Source: Thalassotalea euphylliae (GTDB lineage Bacteria; Pseudomonadota; Gammaproteobacteria; Enterobacterales; Alteromonadaceae). From it: DNA of 64,000 nucleotides. Positions 47,109 through 56,100 of this stretch are shown one piece after another; positions within the stretch are counted from its first letter, which is position 1; every line of letters starts with the position of its first letter. Location: the NCBI RefSeq assembly GCF_003390395.1, contig NZ_QUOV01000001.1, positions 620,001 through 684,000 on the forward strand, given 5' to 3'. Made by a program: the position numbers and the translations under genes. The notes beneath the pieces are model-generated. The model did not search any database and was not told the origin of the DNA. It saw only the letters and a list, made by a program, of their open reading frames with translations.

Positions 47109-47954
47109 TTACAACGCTGCCATACTAGGCTTTTCTGCTACTGCTGAGGCTTTTCTTTCTTTACTGGTTTTCACATGAGTTAAGTAAAGCGGTAAGCCCA
47201 CAAGTAAGAAACCACCAGCTAAGTTACCTAGCGCAGTTGGAATTTCATTCCATACCAAGTAATCAACAACCGTGAATTCACCACCCATGATCATTGAGAA
47301 TGGGAATAGGAACATATTGACAATTGAATGTTCGAACGCCATGTAGAAGAACAGCATAATTGGCATCCACATCGCCGCCATTTTACTGCCTGCTGATGTT
47401 GAAATCATTGCGCCAACAACACCCATCGAAACCATCCAGTTACATAGCATGCCGCGAATGAAAATAGTGAACCAACCTAAAATTCCTTGCTCTTTGTAGC
47501 CTAAGGTTCGCGATTCACCGATGGTGCTAACCTTTTCTGCAACAGCGCCACCATCTATTTGATAGCCATAAGTGAGGATAAAGGAAGCAAAGAAGGCAAC
47601 CATTAATGCGCCAGCAAAGTTACCGCAAAATACTAAACCCCAGTTACGCCACAACTCTTTCATGGTACAGCCAGGTCGCTTATCAATAATAGCCAATGGC
47701 ACTAAGGTAAATACCCCTGTGAGTAGATCGAACTTCATCAAGTACAACATAATAAAGCCGACAGGGAATAGCACAGCACCAAGTAGCGGGTTACCGGTTT
47801 TACTGATCACTGTGATCGCAAAAAAAGCAGCCAGCGCTAAGATTGCTCCCGCCATAAATGCACGGATAAAGGTGTCTTTAGTGGACATAAATATTTTTTG
47901 TTCGCCAGCATCGACCATTTTGGTCGCGAACTCTTTGGGTTCTAAATAAGCCAT
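47109..47954 (-). CDS. formate/nitrite transporter family channel (FocA/NirC)
   Basis: 281 residues from ATG 47954 with AGAGGAAAA as RBS; an upstream in-frame ATG at 47987 has none. Six membrane helices are visible, with the FNT features FFASFIL, GMLCNWMVSMGV and AFEHSIVNMFLFP, the last containing the central His. It forms a pentameric channel for nitrite, formate or a similar anion. As the first gene before a nitrogen-type kinase/phosphatase and cyanase, nitrite (or cyanate) uptake is the better guess. It is preceded by a leader terminator and ANTAR-type hairpins. Confidence 0.93.
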   Translation of the reverse strand: MAYLEPKEFATKMVDAGEQKIFMSTKDTFIRAFMAGAILALAAFFAITVISKTGNPLLGAVLFPVGFIMLYLMKFDLLTGVFTLVPLAIIDKRPGCTMKELWRNWGLVFCGNFAGALMVAFFASFILTYGYQIDGGAVAEKVSTIGESRTLGYKEQGILGWFTIFIRGMLCNWMVSMGVVGAMISTSAGSKMAAMWMPIMLFFYMAFEHSIVNMFLFPFSMIMGGEFTVVDYLVWNEIPTALGNLAGGFLLVGLPLYLTHVKTSKERKASAVAEKPSMAAL

Positions 47955-48010
47955 AATTTTCCTCTGGTTGTTATTATTAATTTCCAACGATTGAGCGGGT
48001 TTTTAAGCAA

Positions 48011-48061
48011 TAAAAAAGCGCTCACACTTTCCTTGTGTTATGCACAAGTAAGTGAGAGCGC
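48011..48061 (-). terminator. leader terminator (attenuator) upstream of the formate/nitrite channel gene
   Basis: On the minus strand, GCGCTC-CACTT-CTTGTG pairs with CACAAG-AAGTG-GAGCGC across a CATAA loop, with one mismatch and one small bulge, followed by six T. It lies about 57 nt before the start codon and inside the transcript's leader, so it must be bypassed for expression. Its 5' arm overlaps hairpin P2. Confidence 0.8.
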
Positions 48062-48069
48062 CGTTGCTC
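48056..48069 (-). promoter_or_regulatory. ANTAR-type RNA hairpin P2
   Basis: Minus-strand RNA GAGC-AACGGC-GCTC: a 4-bp stem with a six-nucleotide loop having A at position 1 and G at position 4, as in ANTAR-protein targets. Its 3' half is part of the terminator's 5' arm, so the two structures exclude each other. Confidence 0.65.
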
Positions 48070-48137
48070 GGTTATGTGTTGTGTTGATAATCGTTAGTCG
48101 ATATTGCCGATTAGCTAGCTAATATCAGATAACTCTT

Positions 48138-48155
48138 TAGTTCATCTTTGAACTA
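48138..48155 (-). promoter_or_regulatory. ANTAR-type RNA hairpin P1
   Basis: Minus-strand RNA TAGTTC-AAAGAT-GAACTA: a perfect 6-bp stem and a hexaloop with A1 and G4. It lies 68 nt upstream of P2 in the same leader. Confidence 0.65.
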
Positions 48156-48496
48156 TTAAATGCTTAGCAATCAACACTTTGCATATTTCAAACCAATTAA
48201 CAATAACCCTATAATTTCAATGGGTTATAACTTTTAATGGAAAGTTATGGAAATGTATTGTTACTAATTGGTGCAGCACATTAGTTGCTTTGCTCAATAT
48301 TTGAGCAATTACTCTTGCGGTATTGAAGTTTGAGAACAGACAGTCCTGTAAGGGGCATAAACTGAGAGCTGTTTAGACGAATTAAACAGGGGATAAGTAC
48401 TTTCACTGACTTGTTGGCAGTGTCATTAAAATGATATCAACATAATAAAGTTAGTGGCTAGGGAGTGATTGCGGCTACTTATTGCTCATAAGTTAC

Positions 48497-49234
48497 TTAT
48501 GAGTTCTGTGCAACTAACCATTGCTTAAAAGCTTTATCGATTTTATCAATAATCTTTTCATCTGTGCCTTGGCTTAGCGCCATACAATGCTCTGTTTGTT
48601 TTATGGGATGCAGAGTAAGTCCTTCAACAATCGTTAGGTGGCTGGCGTTAAGCTGTTTTAATCGATAACGCAACGCTTGCTCTGACTGTATTACTACATC
48701 AATTTTGCCAGTAATAAGCTTCAACAAATTAATCTCTTCATTGGCAGAGACATCCAAATGCGTATCTTCTTCAAATCCTTTGTCGAGTAGATACTTGTAG
48801 CTATTGTCACCGCGCATCACACCAACAACGGCAGACTTCAATGCTTCAAGTGAATGAACGTCAGCGTCGTTAGTGGCTAATTTGTAGGCTTTAATTGGTG
48901 TGGATCGGTAAATAGGACAGAACCAATGAAACTTAGGTGCCCTTTGTTCATTTTTAAAAATTGAATAAATCAGTACATTTGGTTTATTGGTTGCCAAATG
49001 ATAGCTTCGTGCCCATGGGTAAATGGTTAAAGAGTAATCAAGCTCCGCCAGATGTAAAATTTCACGGACATTGCGGGTAACTTGGCCAGTGACTTTATGC
49101 GTTGACTGATGTGCAAGACCTTTCTGATGAACAATAAAGGGTGGCCAATGCTCAGAAACTACCTCTACTTGGCTGGCAGTTGCGTGTGCAAAGGTACTGG
49201 CAATGATTAATAAGATGAAAAATAAATGCTTCAT
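48497..49234 (-). CDS. periplasmic substrate-binding protein (SBP_bac_3-like)
   Basis: 245 residues with a signal peptide (about 1-20, ending FAHATA). The opening strand VEVVSEHWPPFIV, the block YSLTIYPWARSYHLAT and GVMRGDNSYKYLLDKGF are those of type 3 extracellular solute-binding proteins often found alone in Alteromonadales and Vibrio. No ABC transporter genes are nearby, so it may be a stand-alone sensor-type binding protein. Ligand unknown. Confidence 0.85.
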   Translation of the reverse strand: MKHLFFILLIIASTFAHATASQVEVVSEHWPPFIVHQKGLAHQSTHKVTGQVTRNVREILHLAELDYSLTIYPWARSYHLATNKPNVLIYSIFKNEQRAPKFHWFCPIYRSTPIKAYKLATNDADVHSLEALKSAVVGVMRGDNSYKYLLDKGFEEDTHLDVSANEEINLLKLITGKIDVVIQSEQALRYRLKQLNASHLTIVEGLTLHPIKQTEHCMALSQGTDEKIIDKIDKAFKQWLVAQNS

Positions 49235-49769
49235 TAGCTCTATTACTTGTAACTAAGTGATTGCGACTCGTTAAGTTTAACTTATTGAGCGATAAGGTTA
49301 TTAGTCGCGCAATATCCAATAAAGGCCGCTGCCTTTATCGCTATGATGATTATTGCAGTCACGAATTTACTAATACTTATTACCATAGCCTGTCGTTTAT
49401 TAAGTTGAAAGTGAAATTCCTCTTTGTTCATATAAATTAAATGCATGCACGTTATCTGTATTTGTTCTTTGTATCCATTGTTCGCTTTGAATAGGTCAAT
49501 ATATCAATGGTGATGAGCAGTACGGCCTAATTTTGATGCCAATAACCAAATGGTTTTTAACAAGCTTTCATAGGGAAGGCTTGGTGAATGTCATGCATAT
49601 CAATTTTAAATTAATGTGAATGTAAATTTACATGCATCGTTTTTGAATGTATTTTTTAATCCGCAGGTCTTACTATGTCGTAAGCAAGCACAAGAAAGAC
49701 TCGGTAGCTGACATCCTATTACTGAGTTAGCAAACCACATCAATAAAAACAATTAGATTAGGTTGGAAC
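49235..49769. other. intergenic region with a 14-bp palindrome
   Basis: 535 bp between divergent genes. The only structure noticed is the perfect palindrome ATGTAAATTTACAT at 49620-49633, about 137 bp before the ridA-like start, flanked by two CATGCAT copies. It may be an operator. No gene is supported. Confidence 0.45.
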
Positions 49770-50231
49770 ATGAAAAAAACGATCACTGCACTAGTGACTG
49801 CGATGAGTATATTAGTCGCAACAACTTCTTTTGCATCTCAAGAAAACGATATTCAATTCTTAAACAGCAAACCAAGTAACAAGGCTTTGCCATTTTCGGA
49901 AGCAGTGAAAGTTGGTAACACACTCTATCTTTCTGGGCAAATTGGCTGGAATGCAGCTAGCGGAAAGTTAGCAACGGGTGGCTTTGAGGGCGAAGCACAT
50001 CAGGTTATGAAAAACATTCAAACGACATTAACTAAACATGGCTATCAAATGTCTGATGTTGTCAAGTGTTTAGTCATGCTCACCGACATCAAACAATTCA
50101 AAGCATTTAACCAAGTTTACACACAGTATTTTAGTGCGCCATATCCTGCACGCAGCGCGTTTGCAGTAAGCGAATTAGCGCTTGACTCTCTAGTCGAAGT
50201 GGAGTGTATTGCAGCGGTTAGTGGCAACTAA
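49770..50231 (+). CDS. exported RidA (YjgF/YER057c) family protein
   Basis: 153 residues; TTGGAACA precedes the ATG. A signal peptide (about 1-22, TTSFA|SQEN) is followed by a complete RidA domain: VKVGNTLYLSGQIGW, HQVMKNIQTTL, and the C-terminal PYPARSAFAVSELALDSLVEVECIA with the conserved Arg and Glu that bind imine or keto acid. Cytoplasmic RidA hydrolyses 2-aminoacrylate and related enamines. An exported version must act in the periplasm, on an unknown substrate. It stands alone before the TonB receptor. Confidence 0.9.
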   Translation: MKKTITALVTAMSILVATTSFASQENDIQFLNSKPSNKALPFSEAVKVGNTLYLSGQIGWNAASGKLATGGFEGEAHQVMKNIQTTLTKHGYQMSDVVKCLVMLTDIKQFKAFNQVYTQYFSAPYPARSAFAVSELALDSLVEVECIAAVSGN

Positions 50232-50453
50232 TTTACGTAGCTAATTTCAGTAAGTGAGCAGCGATCTTTGCCTATCTGACTACTAACTAAATCGATTGCT
50301 TAGTGCTCACGAATACTTACAAAAATACTGATAAAACAAATAAAAATATTGGCTAGAAAGTCATAGCGAAAATTCATAAATAGTAGCCCTTTTTAGCTGG
50401 TGCTTTCTGCTTGAACTTTCTACCTGAGCTTGCGGCCTTACTAAGGACAAATT

Positions 50454-52502
50454 TTGAACTTTTCTCGCTTATTGACTTGCTCTCCTATTTATACCTTTTT
50501 GATTTGTCTCTCTTCGCAGGCCTATGCTCAACAAGAGCAAACACTTGAAACCATAACCGTAACGGCATCTGGTATTGAACGACAGCTAGCAAAACTGAGC
50601 AGTAATTTAACGGTGCTTGGTCAAGATGCCTTGCATGAGGTGAATCACCAACACATTAACCAAGTGATGTCTCGTGTGCCTGGCGCTTGGGTAAGTCGAG
50701 GAAATGGTCAAGAGCATTTAACGGCATTGCGCTCTCCTGTGCTCACTGGCGGTGGCGGTTGTGGCGCATTTTTTATGGCGCAAGATGGTATTTCGTTGCG
50801 CGGTTTGGGATTTTGCAATATTAACCAATTGTTCGATACCAATGCGTTACAAGCACAGCGTGTTGAGGTACTGCGTGGGCCAGCAAGCACGCTTTATGGC
50901 TCAAATGCGGTACATGGTGTAATTAATGTTATTACCCCAGATCCTTTGTCGAACCAGGGTGGTGAGCTTGGCCTTACGTTAGGTCCTCACGATTACCAAC
51001 AAGCTAAGTTCAGTGTCAGCCATCAACAAGGTGAACATGGTGTAATGGCTTATGGCAATGCCAGCCATGACGGTGGTTACAAGGATGACAGCGGCTTTGA
51101 ACAGCAAAAGCTAACGCTTATTCATCAATTTAAAGGTGAAAATTGGTCGATAAAAAATGTCATATCAGGTGCTAACTTAGCGCAAGACACCGCTGGTTTT
51201 ATTCGGGGCTTTGAGGCGTACAAAGAGCAGTCTCGCAAACGTGAAAACCCAAACCCTGAAGCTTATCGAGACAGTCAAAGCGTGCGAGCCTACTCGCTTA
51301 TTGACTACCGACCTAGCGAGCAGGAAGTGGTTAACATCACTCCTTACATTCGCTGGACTGATATGGAATTTCTGCAACATTTTCTGCCGTGGCAGCCTGT
51401 TGAAGAAAATAGCCAAACTGGGGCAGGCGTAAAGCTCAGTTATCAACAAGTACAGCAAACGTTTAGCTGGATAGCAGGTGTAGATATCGACCATACTCAG
51501 GGTGAACTTACCGAGTTTCAAGCTGAGCCATTTGCACCGCACTTACCCGCTGGTTTTCACTATGATTATGAAGTCGATGCCACGGTAATTGCCCCTTATG
51601 CGAAAGCATTTTGGCAAGTGGCAGACCGATTAGAGCTATCGGCTGGTATGCGCTATGAATACACAGATTATGACTACCAAAACAACTTGAGTGATGGCAG
51701 CGCTTGCGCACCAGAGGTAACGAATTGTCGGTATACGCGCCCAAGTTCACAGCAGGTGAGCTTCAATGAAACCTCTTTTGAATTGGGGGCGAGTTATCAG
51801 TTAGCACCCAACCATCAAGTGTACAGCCAGTACTCACAAGGTTATCGAGCACCACAAGCAACGGAGCTTTTTCGCCTGCAAGCGGGGCAAACAGTTGCGA
51901 ACTTAGCGCCAGAAACATCAGATGGCATTGAGCTTGGCATGCGCGGTCAAGCAAGTGAGCTGTTTTATGATGTATCGTTATTCGCGATGGAAAAAGAGCA
52001 GGTTATTTTTCAAGATGCTGATCGCCAAAACGTTAATAACGGTGAAACAAGTCATCGCGGTATAGAATTCTTGTTACGTTACCAATTGCCTAATCACTTT
52101 TTTGTGCAAGCCAATGGCACCTTAGCCAACCATACGTATGAGGCTGACCTGACGCTAAGTCGCGTGAACATTAAAGGAAATGAAATAGATACCGCGCCGC
52201 AACACATGGGCAGTGTTCAGTTTGGCTGGCAATCACCTGACGACAAACAAGTGGTGCTTGAGTGGCAACATATGGGGAATTATTTTGTTAACCCTGAAAA
52301 CACGGCAGACTATGAAGGCCACAACTTGATTAACCTTCGTGCCAGTGTGCCCATTGCGACGAACTTAACCTTAGCAGCACAATGGCTTAATATAACGGAT
52401 CAAGATTATGCTGAACGCGCTGACTTTGGCTTTGGTCAATACCGCTACTTTGCTGGTGAGCCGCGCTCGCTCTTTGTTTCACTTAGCTACCGTTTTGACT
52501 AA
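50454..52502 (+). CDS. TonB-dependent outer-membrane receptor
   Basis: 682 residues from a TTG start with AAGGA 6 nt upstream; no in-frame ATG is suitable. Signal peptide about 1-25 (SSQAYA|QQ), TonB box-like ETITVTASG (32-40), then the plug with RVEVLRGPASTLYGSNAVHGVINVITP and two Cys (103 in GGCGAFF, 121 in GFCNIN). The barrel ends SLFVSLSYRFD. No siderophore or cobalamin genes accompany it, so the ligand is not predicted. It is followed 23 bp later by a TlpA-like thioredoxin gene. Confidence 0.93.
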   Translation: MNFSRLLTCSPIYTFLICLSSQAYAQQEQTLETITVTASGIERQLAKLSSNLTVLGQDALHEVNHQHINQVMSRVPGAWVSRGNGQEHLTALRSPVLTGGGGCGAFFMAQDGISLRGLGFCNINQLFDTNALQAQRVEVLRGPASTLYGSNAVHGVINVITPDPLSNQGGELGLTLGPHDYQQAKFSVSHQQGEHGVMAYGNASHDGGYKDDSGFEQQKLTLIHQFKGENWSIKNVISGANLAQDTAGFIRGFEAYKEQSRKRENPNPEAYRDSQSVRAYSLIDYRPSEQEVVNITPYIRWTDMEFLQHFLPWQPVEENSQTGAGVKLSYQQVQQTFSWIAGVDIDHTQGELTEFQAEPFAPHLPAGFHYDYEVDATVIAPYAKAFWQVADRLELSAGMRYEYTDYDYQNNLSDGSACAPEVTNCRYTRPSSQQVSFNETSFELGASYQLAPNHQVYSQYSQGYRAPQATELFRLQAGQTVANLAPETSDGIELGMRGQASELFYDVSLFAMEKEQVIFQDADRQNVNNGETSHRGIEFLLRYQLPNHFFVQANGTLANHTYEADLTLSRVNIKGNEIDTAPQHMGSVQFGWQSPDDKQVVLEWQHMGNYFVNPENTADYEGHNLINLRASVPIATNLTLAAQWLNITDQDYAERADFGFGQYRYFAGEPRSLFVSLSYRFD

Positions 52503-52525
52503 TTGTTAATTTACTCCATATTTTT

Positions 52526-53023
52526 ATGACTATGAAAAAGATATTTGCTCCTCTGACTCATCGACTACTAACCATGCTAAGCGTCGTGCTGATGCTTGTG
52601 TTTTCGAGCCAAGTGTCAGCGAAACACGCCAAACTTATCGAATTGGAAAAGTCACTTGCCAATCATAAAGGCCAGGTGGTTTATTTGGATTTTTGGGCGT
52701 CGTGGTGCATCCCCTGCAAAGCGTCTTTCCCTTGGATGAATGAGATGCAGCAAAAATATCAGTCTCAGGGATTAAAAATCATTACCGTCAATTTAGATGC
52801 AGACAAAGCACACGCCTTGGCATTTTTGCAGGAGCATCCTGCGGATTTTGATGTTATTTACGACCCAAATGGCAAAATTGCTCGCCATTTTAACTTGCCG
52901 GGTATGCCAAGCAGCATGATATTTAATCGCGAAGGTAAACTAGTAGAAACGCATGTCGGTTTTACTGAAGAGAAAAAAGTGAAATATCAGCAGTCGCTTA
53001 GTCGATTGTTAGTACAAGAGTAA
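52526..53023 (+). CDS. exported TlpA/ResA-like thioredoxin
   Basis: 165 residues (a second ATG two codons in is an alternative). Signal peptide about 1-32 (SSQVSA|KH). The thioredoxin fold has LDFWASWCIPCKASFPWM with the CxxC at about 63-66 and the cis-Pro region NLPGMPSSMIF. It reduces disulfides or handles cytochrome or metal-site thiols in the periplasm. Its position directly after the TonB receptor, in the same direction, suggests one transcript; the receptor's plug carries two Cys, so a functional link is possible but unproven. Confidence 0.9.
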   Translation: MTMKKIFAPLTHRLLTMLSVVLMLVFSSQVSAKHAKLIELEKSLANHKGQVVYLDFWASWCIPCKASFPWMNEMQQKYQSQGLKIITVNLDADKAHALAFLQEHPADFDVIYDPNGKIARHFNLPGMPSSMIFNREGKLVETHVGFTEEKKVKYQQSLSRLLVQE

Positions 53024-53183
53024 TCAATATCGAGCATGAATTGTTCTGTAACTATGGCTATGCAGTCTGTAACGAACAACTTCGGCATTGATTTGCTTTG
53101 CAGGCGTGCAATACTTTACAAATTATTGATAACTCTTTCTTTAACCTAATTTACTTTTAACCTATATCTACTAGGGTTGCTAG

Positions 53184-56100
53184 ATGCAAAAAATGCACTC
53201 AGTACTCGCCAATTTTACTCGACGTTATGTTTTATTATTTGCGTTGAATGTTGTTTTGGTGATTGCTGCTTTTTACCAGCTACGCGTTCATTATCAAGAG
53301 CAGCAAATTTTTCAACAAGTGTCGATAACAGCTAATGAACAGCGCAATTTGCTTCAACAAATAACCCTGTTACTGCAAAGTTATCAGCAGGGCAATGGAA
53401 CTGCTCGTGATGCGAAGTTAGCAACCAAAGTAATTTCCACAGCAACTAGAATGCGAGACAACCTCAGTGTCTTAGTGCAACATGTTGGTTTGCTGATGGA
53501 AAATAAATCGTCAGACTTCTCAAGAAATTACCAAGCTTATTATGACTTGAGTCAACGTCTTGCTTCCTATTTAGATAGCGCTAAAGCACTGGGGCTAAAT
53601 TCTACTATTTCTGCTGAGCAACAAGCGCAAATTAATGAGCTGGCAAGTGATGATTTTGTCTTTTTATTTGAGCATGCCTTAGATGTTTTTCAGCTAGAGG
53701 CGAGCCAGCGATATCATGCGAGTGAGCGCAAAGGCTATGTGATTTGGTCAATCACTATTTTGGTTTTTTTGTTTGTTGCTTATTATGCCTATTATGTGAT
53801 GCGCAAACTATTGCGCGACACATACTCAAAGTTAAGTAATGAGCGCAATCGTGCTTCAGACTTTCAATTTGCCATTAATAAACACTCACTGGTACTACAG
53901 TTTGATCAACAAGGCACTATCACGTTTTATAACAAACGTTTTAGCAAAGTTTATGGTTACCAGCCAGACGCACTTTTGTTTCAACCAGTCGAAAAGCTGC
54001 GTAGCGATCATCACAGCGATAGCTTTATTGAAAAAATTTATCAAACCTTACGTACTGGTAATGTCTGGCGAGGTGAGTTGTGCACGCTCTCAAGTTACGG
54101 CCGAAAACTTTGGTTCACGACTACCATAGTGCCATTAAAGGCAGATACCAAACGCAACAAATTTATCCTTATTCAAAACGATATTACTGAGCAAAGACGA
54201 ACTGAGTTTGCCTTAAAGCGTATACACGAAATCACCACAAACAGTAACGCTGACCTTGACGATAAAATGCAGCAAATTTTAGCGTTAGGCTGTGATTTAT
54301 TTCACCTGCCTAATGGCATTATTAGTCAAATTGAAGATGATGATTATGTGATACTCAGTGCCCTTAGCCCTGACGATGCTTTACAGCCAGGAGATACTTT
54401 CACTCTGGCTAAAACTTATTGTTTTCATACGCTAAATGCTAATAAACCCTTGGCAATTGAACACGTTGCTAACAGTGAGTTAAGTGGTCATCCTTGCTAT
54501 CAAGAGTTTGCTTTAGAAACCTACATAGGTACGCCACTGTGGGTTGATGGTAAACGTTATGGCACCATGAATTTTTCCAGTGATTCGCCTTCGGCGCATA
54601 CCTTTAAAGATTCCGACATTGAGCTATTGCAACTTATGGCGCATTGGGTTGGCTATGAGTTAACTCGCAATCGCCAACGTGAACAGTTGTCTGGTCAGCA
54701 GCAGTTGATGGAACATATGAGTCAGTTAGCACGCCTTGGTGCATGGGAAGTCGATTTAAAAACGAATCAAATTTATTGGTCATCAATGACCAAGCAAATT
54801 CATGAAGTGCCGGCGGATTACGTGCCTGAATTGGCTACGGCGATAAACTTTTATAAAGAAGGCCGTAGCCGCGATCTTATTACTCAGTTGGTTGAGCGTT
54901 CTATTGCTTATGGTGAATCTTATGAGCAAGAGCTGGAGTTAGTCACCGCAACAGGCCGTGAAATATGGGTTATTGCCAAGGGCGAAGCAGAATTTGAAGA
55001 CGGTGAGTGCGTGCGTTTGTACGGCTCATTTCAAGACATTACCGAACGCGTTAAAGCGCAGCAGGCACTGTCTGACAGTAATGAGCGATTAGCCTCCGTA
55101 ATACATGCTACCGCCGTGGGTATTTGGGATTGGGAGATTGACACCGACAAAGCGGTACTCAACGAGCGGTGGGCGAATATTATTGGCTATACCTTAGAAG
55201 AGCTCGCACCAGTCAGCGCCAAGTCTTGGTCGTTAAGGGTTCATCCTGATGACCTACCAAAATCTCAACTTGAACTTGAACGTCATTGGCGCGGTGAAAC
55301 CGAGCGTTACAATTGTGAAACCCGTTTAAGGCACAAAGACGGACATTGGCTGTGGGTGTTAGACACGGGCAAGGTTGTTGAATGGCATGAAGACGGCCGA
55401 CCTAAACGAATGATAGGAACGCATCTCGATATCAGCGAACAAAAAGCGGCTGCTCGTGAAATAACGGAAAGTAATCAACGTATGAGCTTAGCCGCTGATT
55501 CTGCGGGAATTGGTGTTTGGGATTTTAACGTGTTGACCAATGAGCTCCAATGGGACGAGTGGATGCTCAAACTCTATGGTCTTGAGCGTGATAGCTTTTC
55601 TGGGGCGCTTTCGGCGTGGCGACAAGGTTTGCATCCGGATGACAGAAAGCAAATCAGTGCTCAATTACAAGAGGCGATTAGCACTGCCAATAAGTTTGAT
55701 GCGCAATTTCGAATTATCCGTCCATCAGGTGAGGTGCGTTATATCAAAGCCTCGGCGATTAATACCCTAAATGAAACCGGGCAAGTTACTAATCTAATTG
55801 GTGTAAATTACGATGTAACCGATCGCGTGCGTGACGAACTGGCGCTGAAAGCGGCGAAAACGCAGGCTGAGTCGGCAGTTAAAGCTAAGAATGAATTTCT
55901 TGCCAGCATGAGCCATGAAATTCGCACACCGATGAATGGTGTTATAGGTATGCTAGAGTTGCTGCAAGACAGTGAATTAGATCGCGATCAACAGCACAAA
56001 GTGCAACTAGCACAAAGTAGTGCAAACTCATTGTTACAGTTGATTAATGATATTTTAGATTTCTCTAAAATTGATGCAGATAAACTAGATCTTGAAGCAA

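Larger units (their letters stand above)
47955..48496 (-). other. leader and promoter region of the nitrogen operon
   Basis: 542 bp. The part nearest the channel gene holds the terminator and two hexaloop hairpins listed separately. The part from about 48160 to 48496 shows nothing recognisable and also contains the 3' flank of the convergently placed binding-protein gene upstream. Confidence 0.6.
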
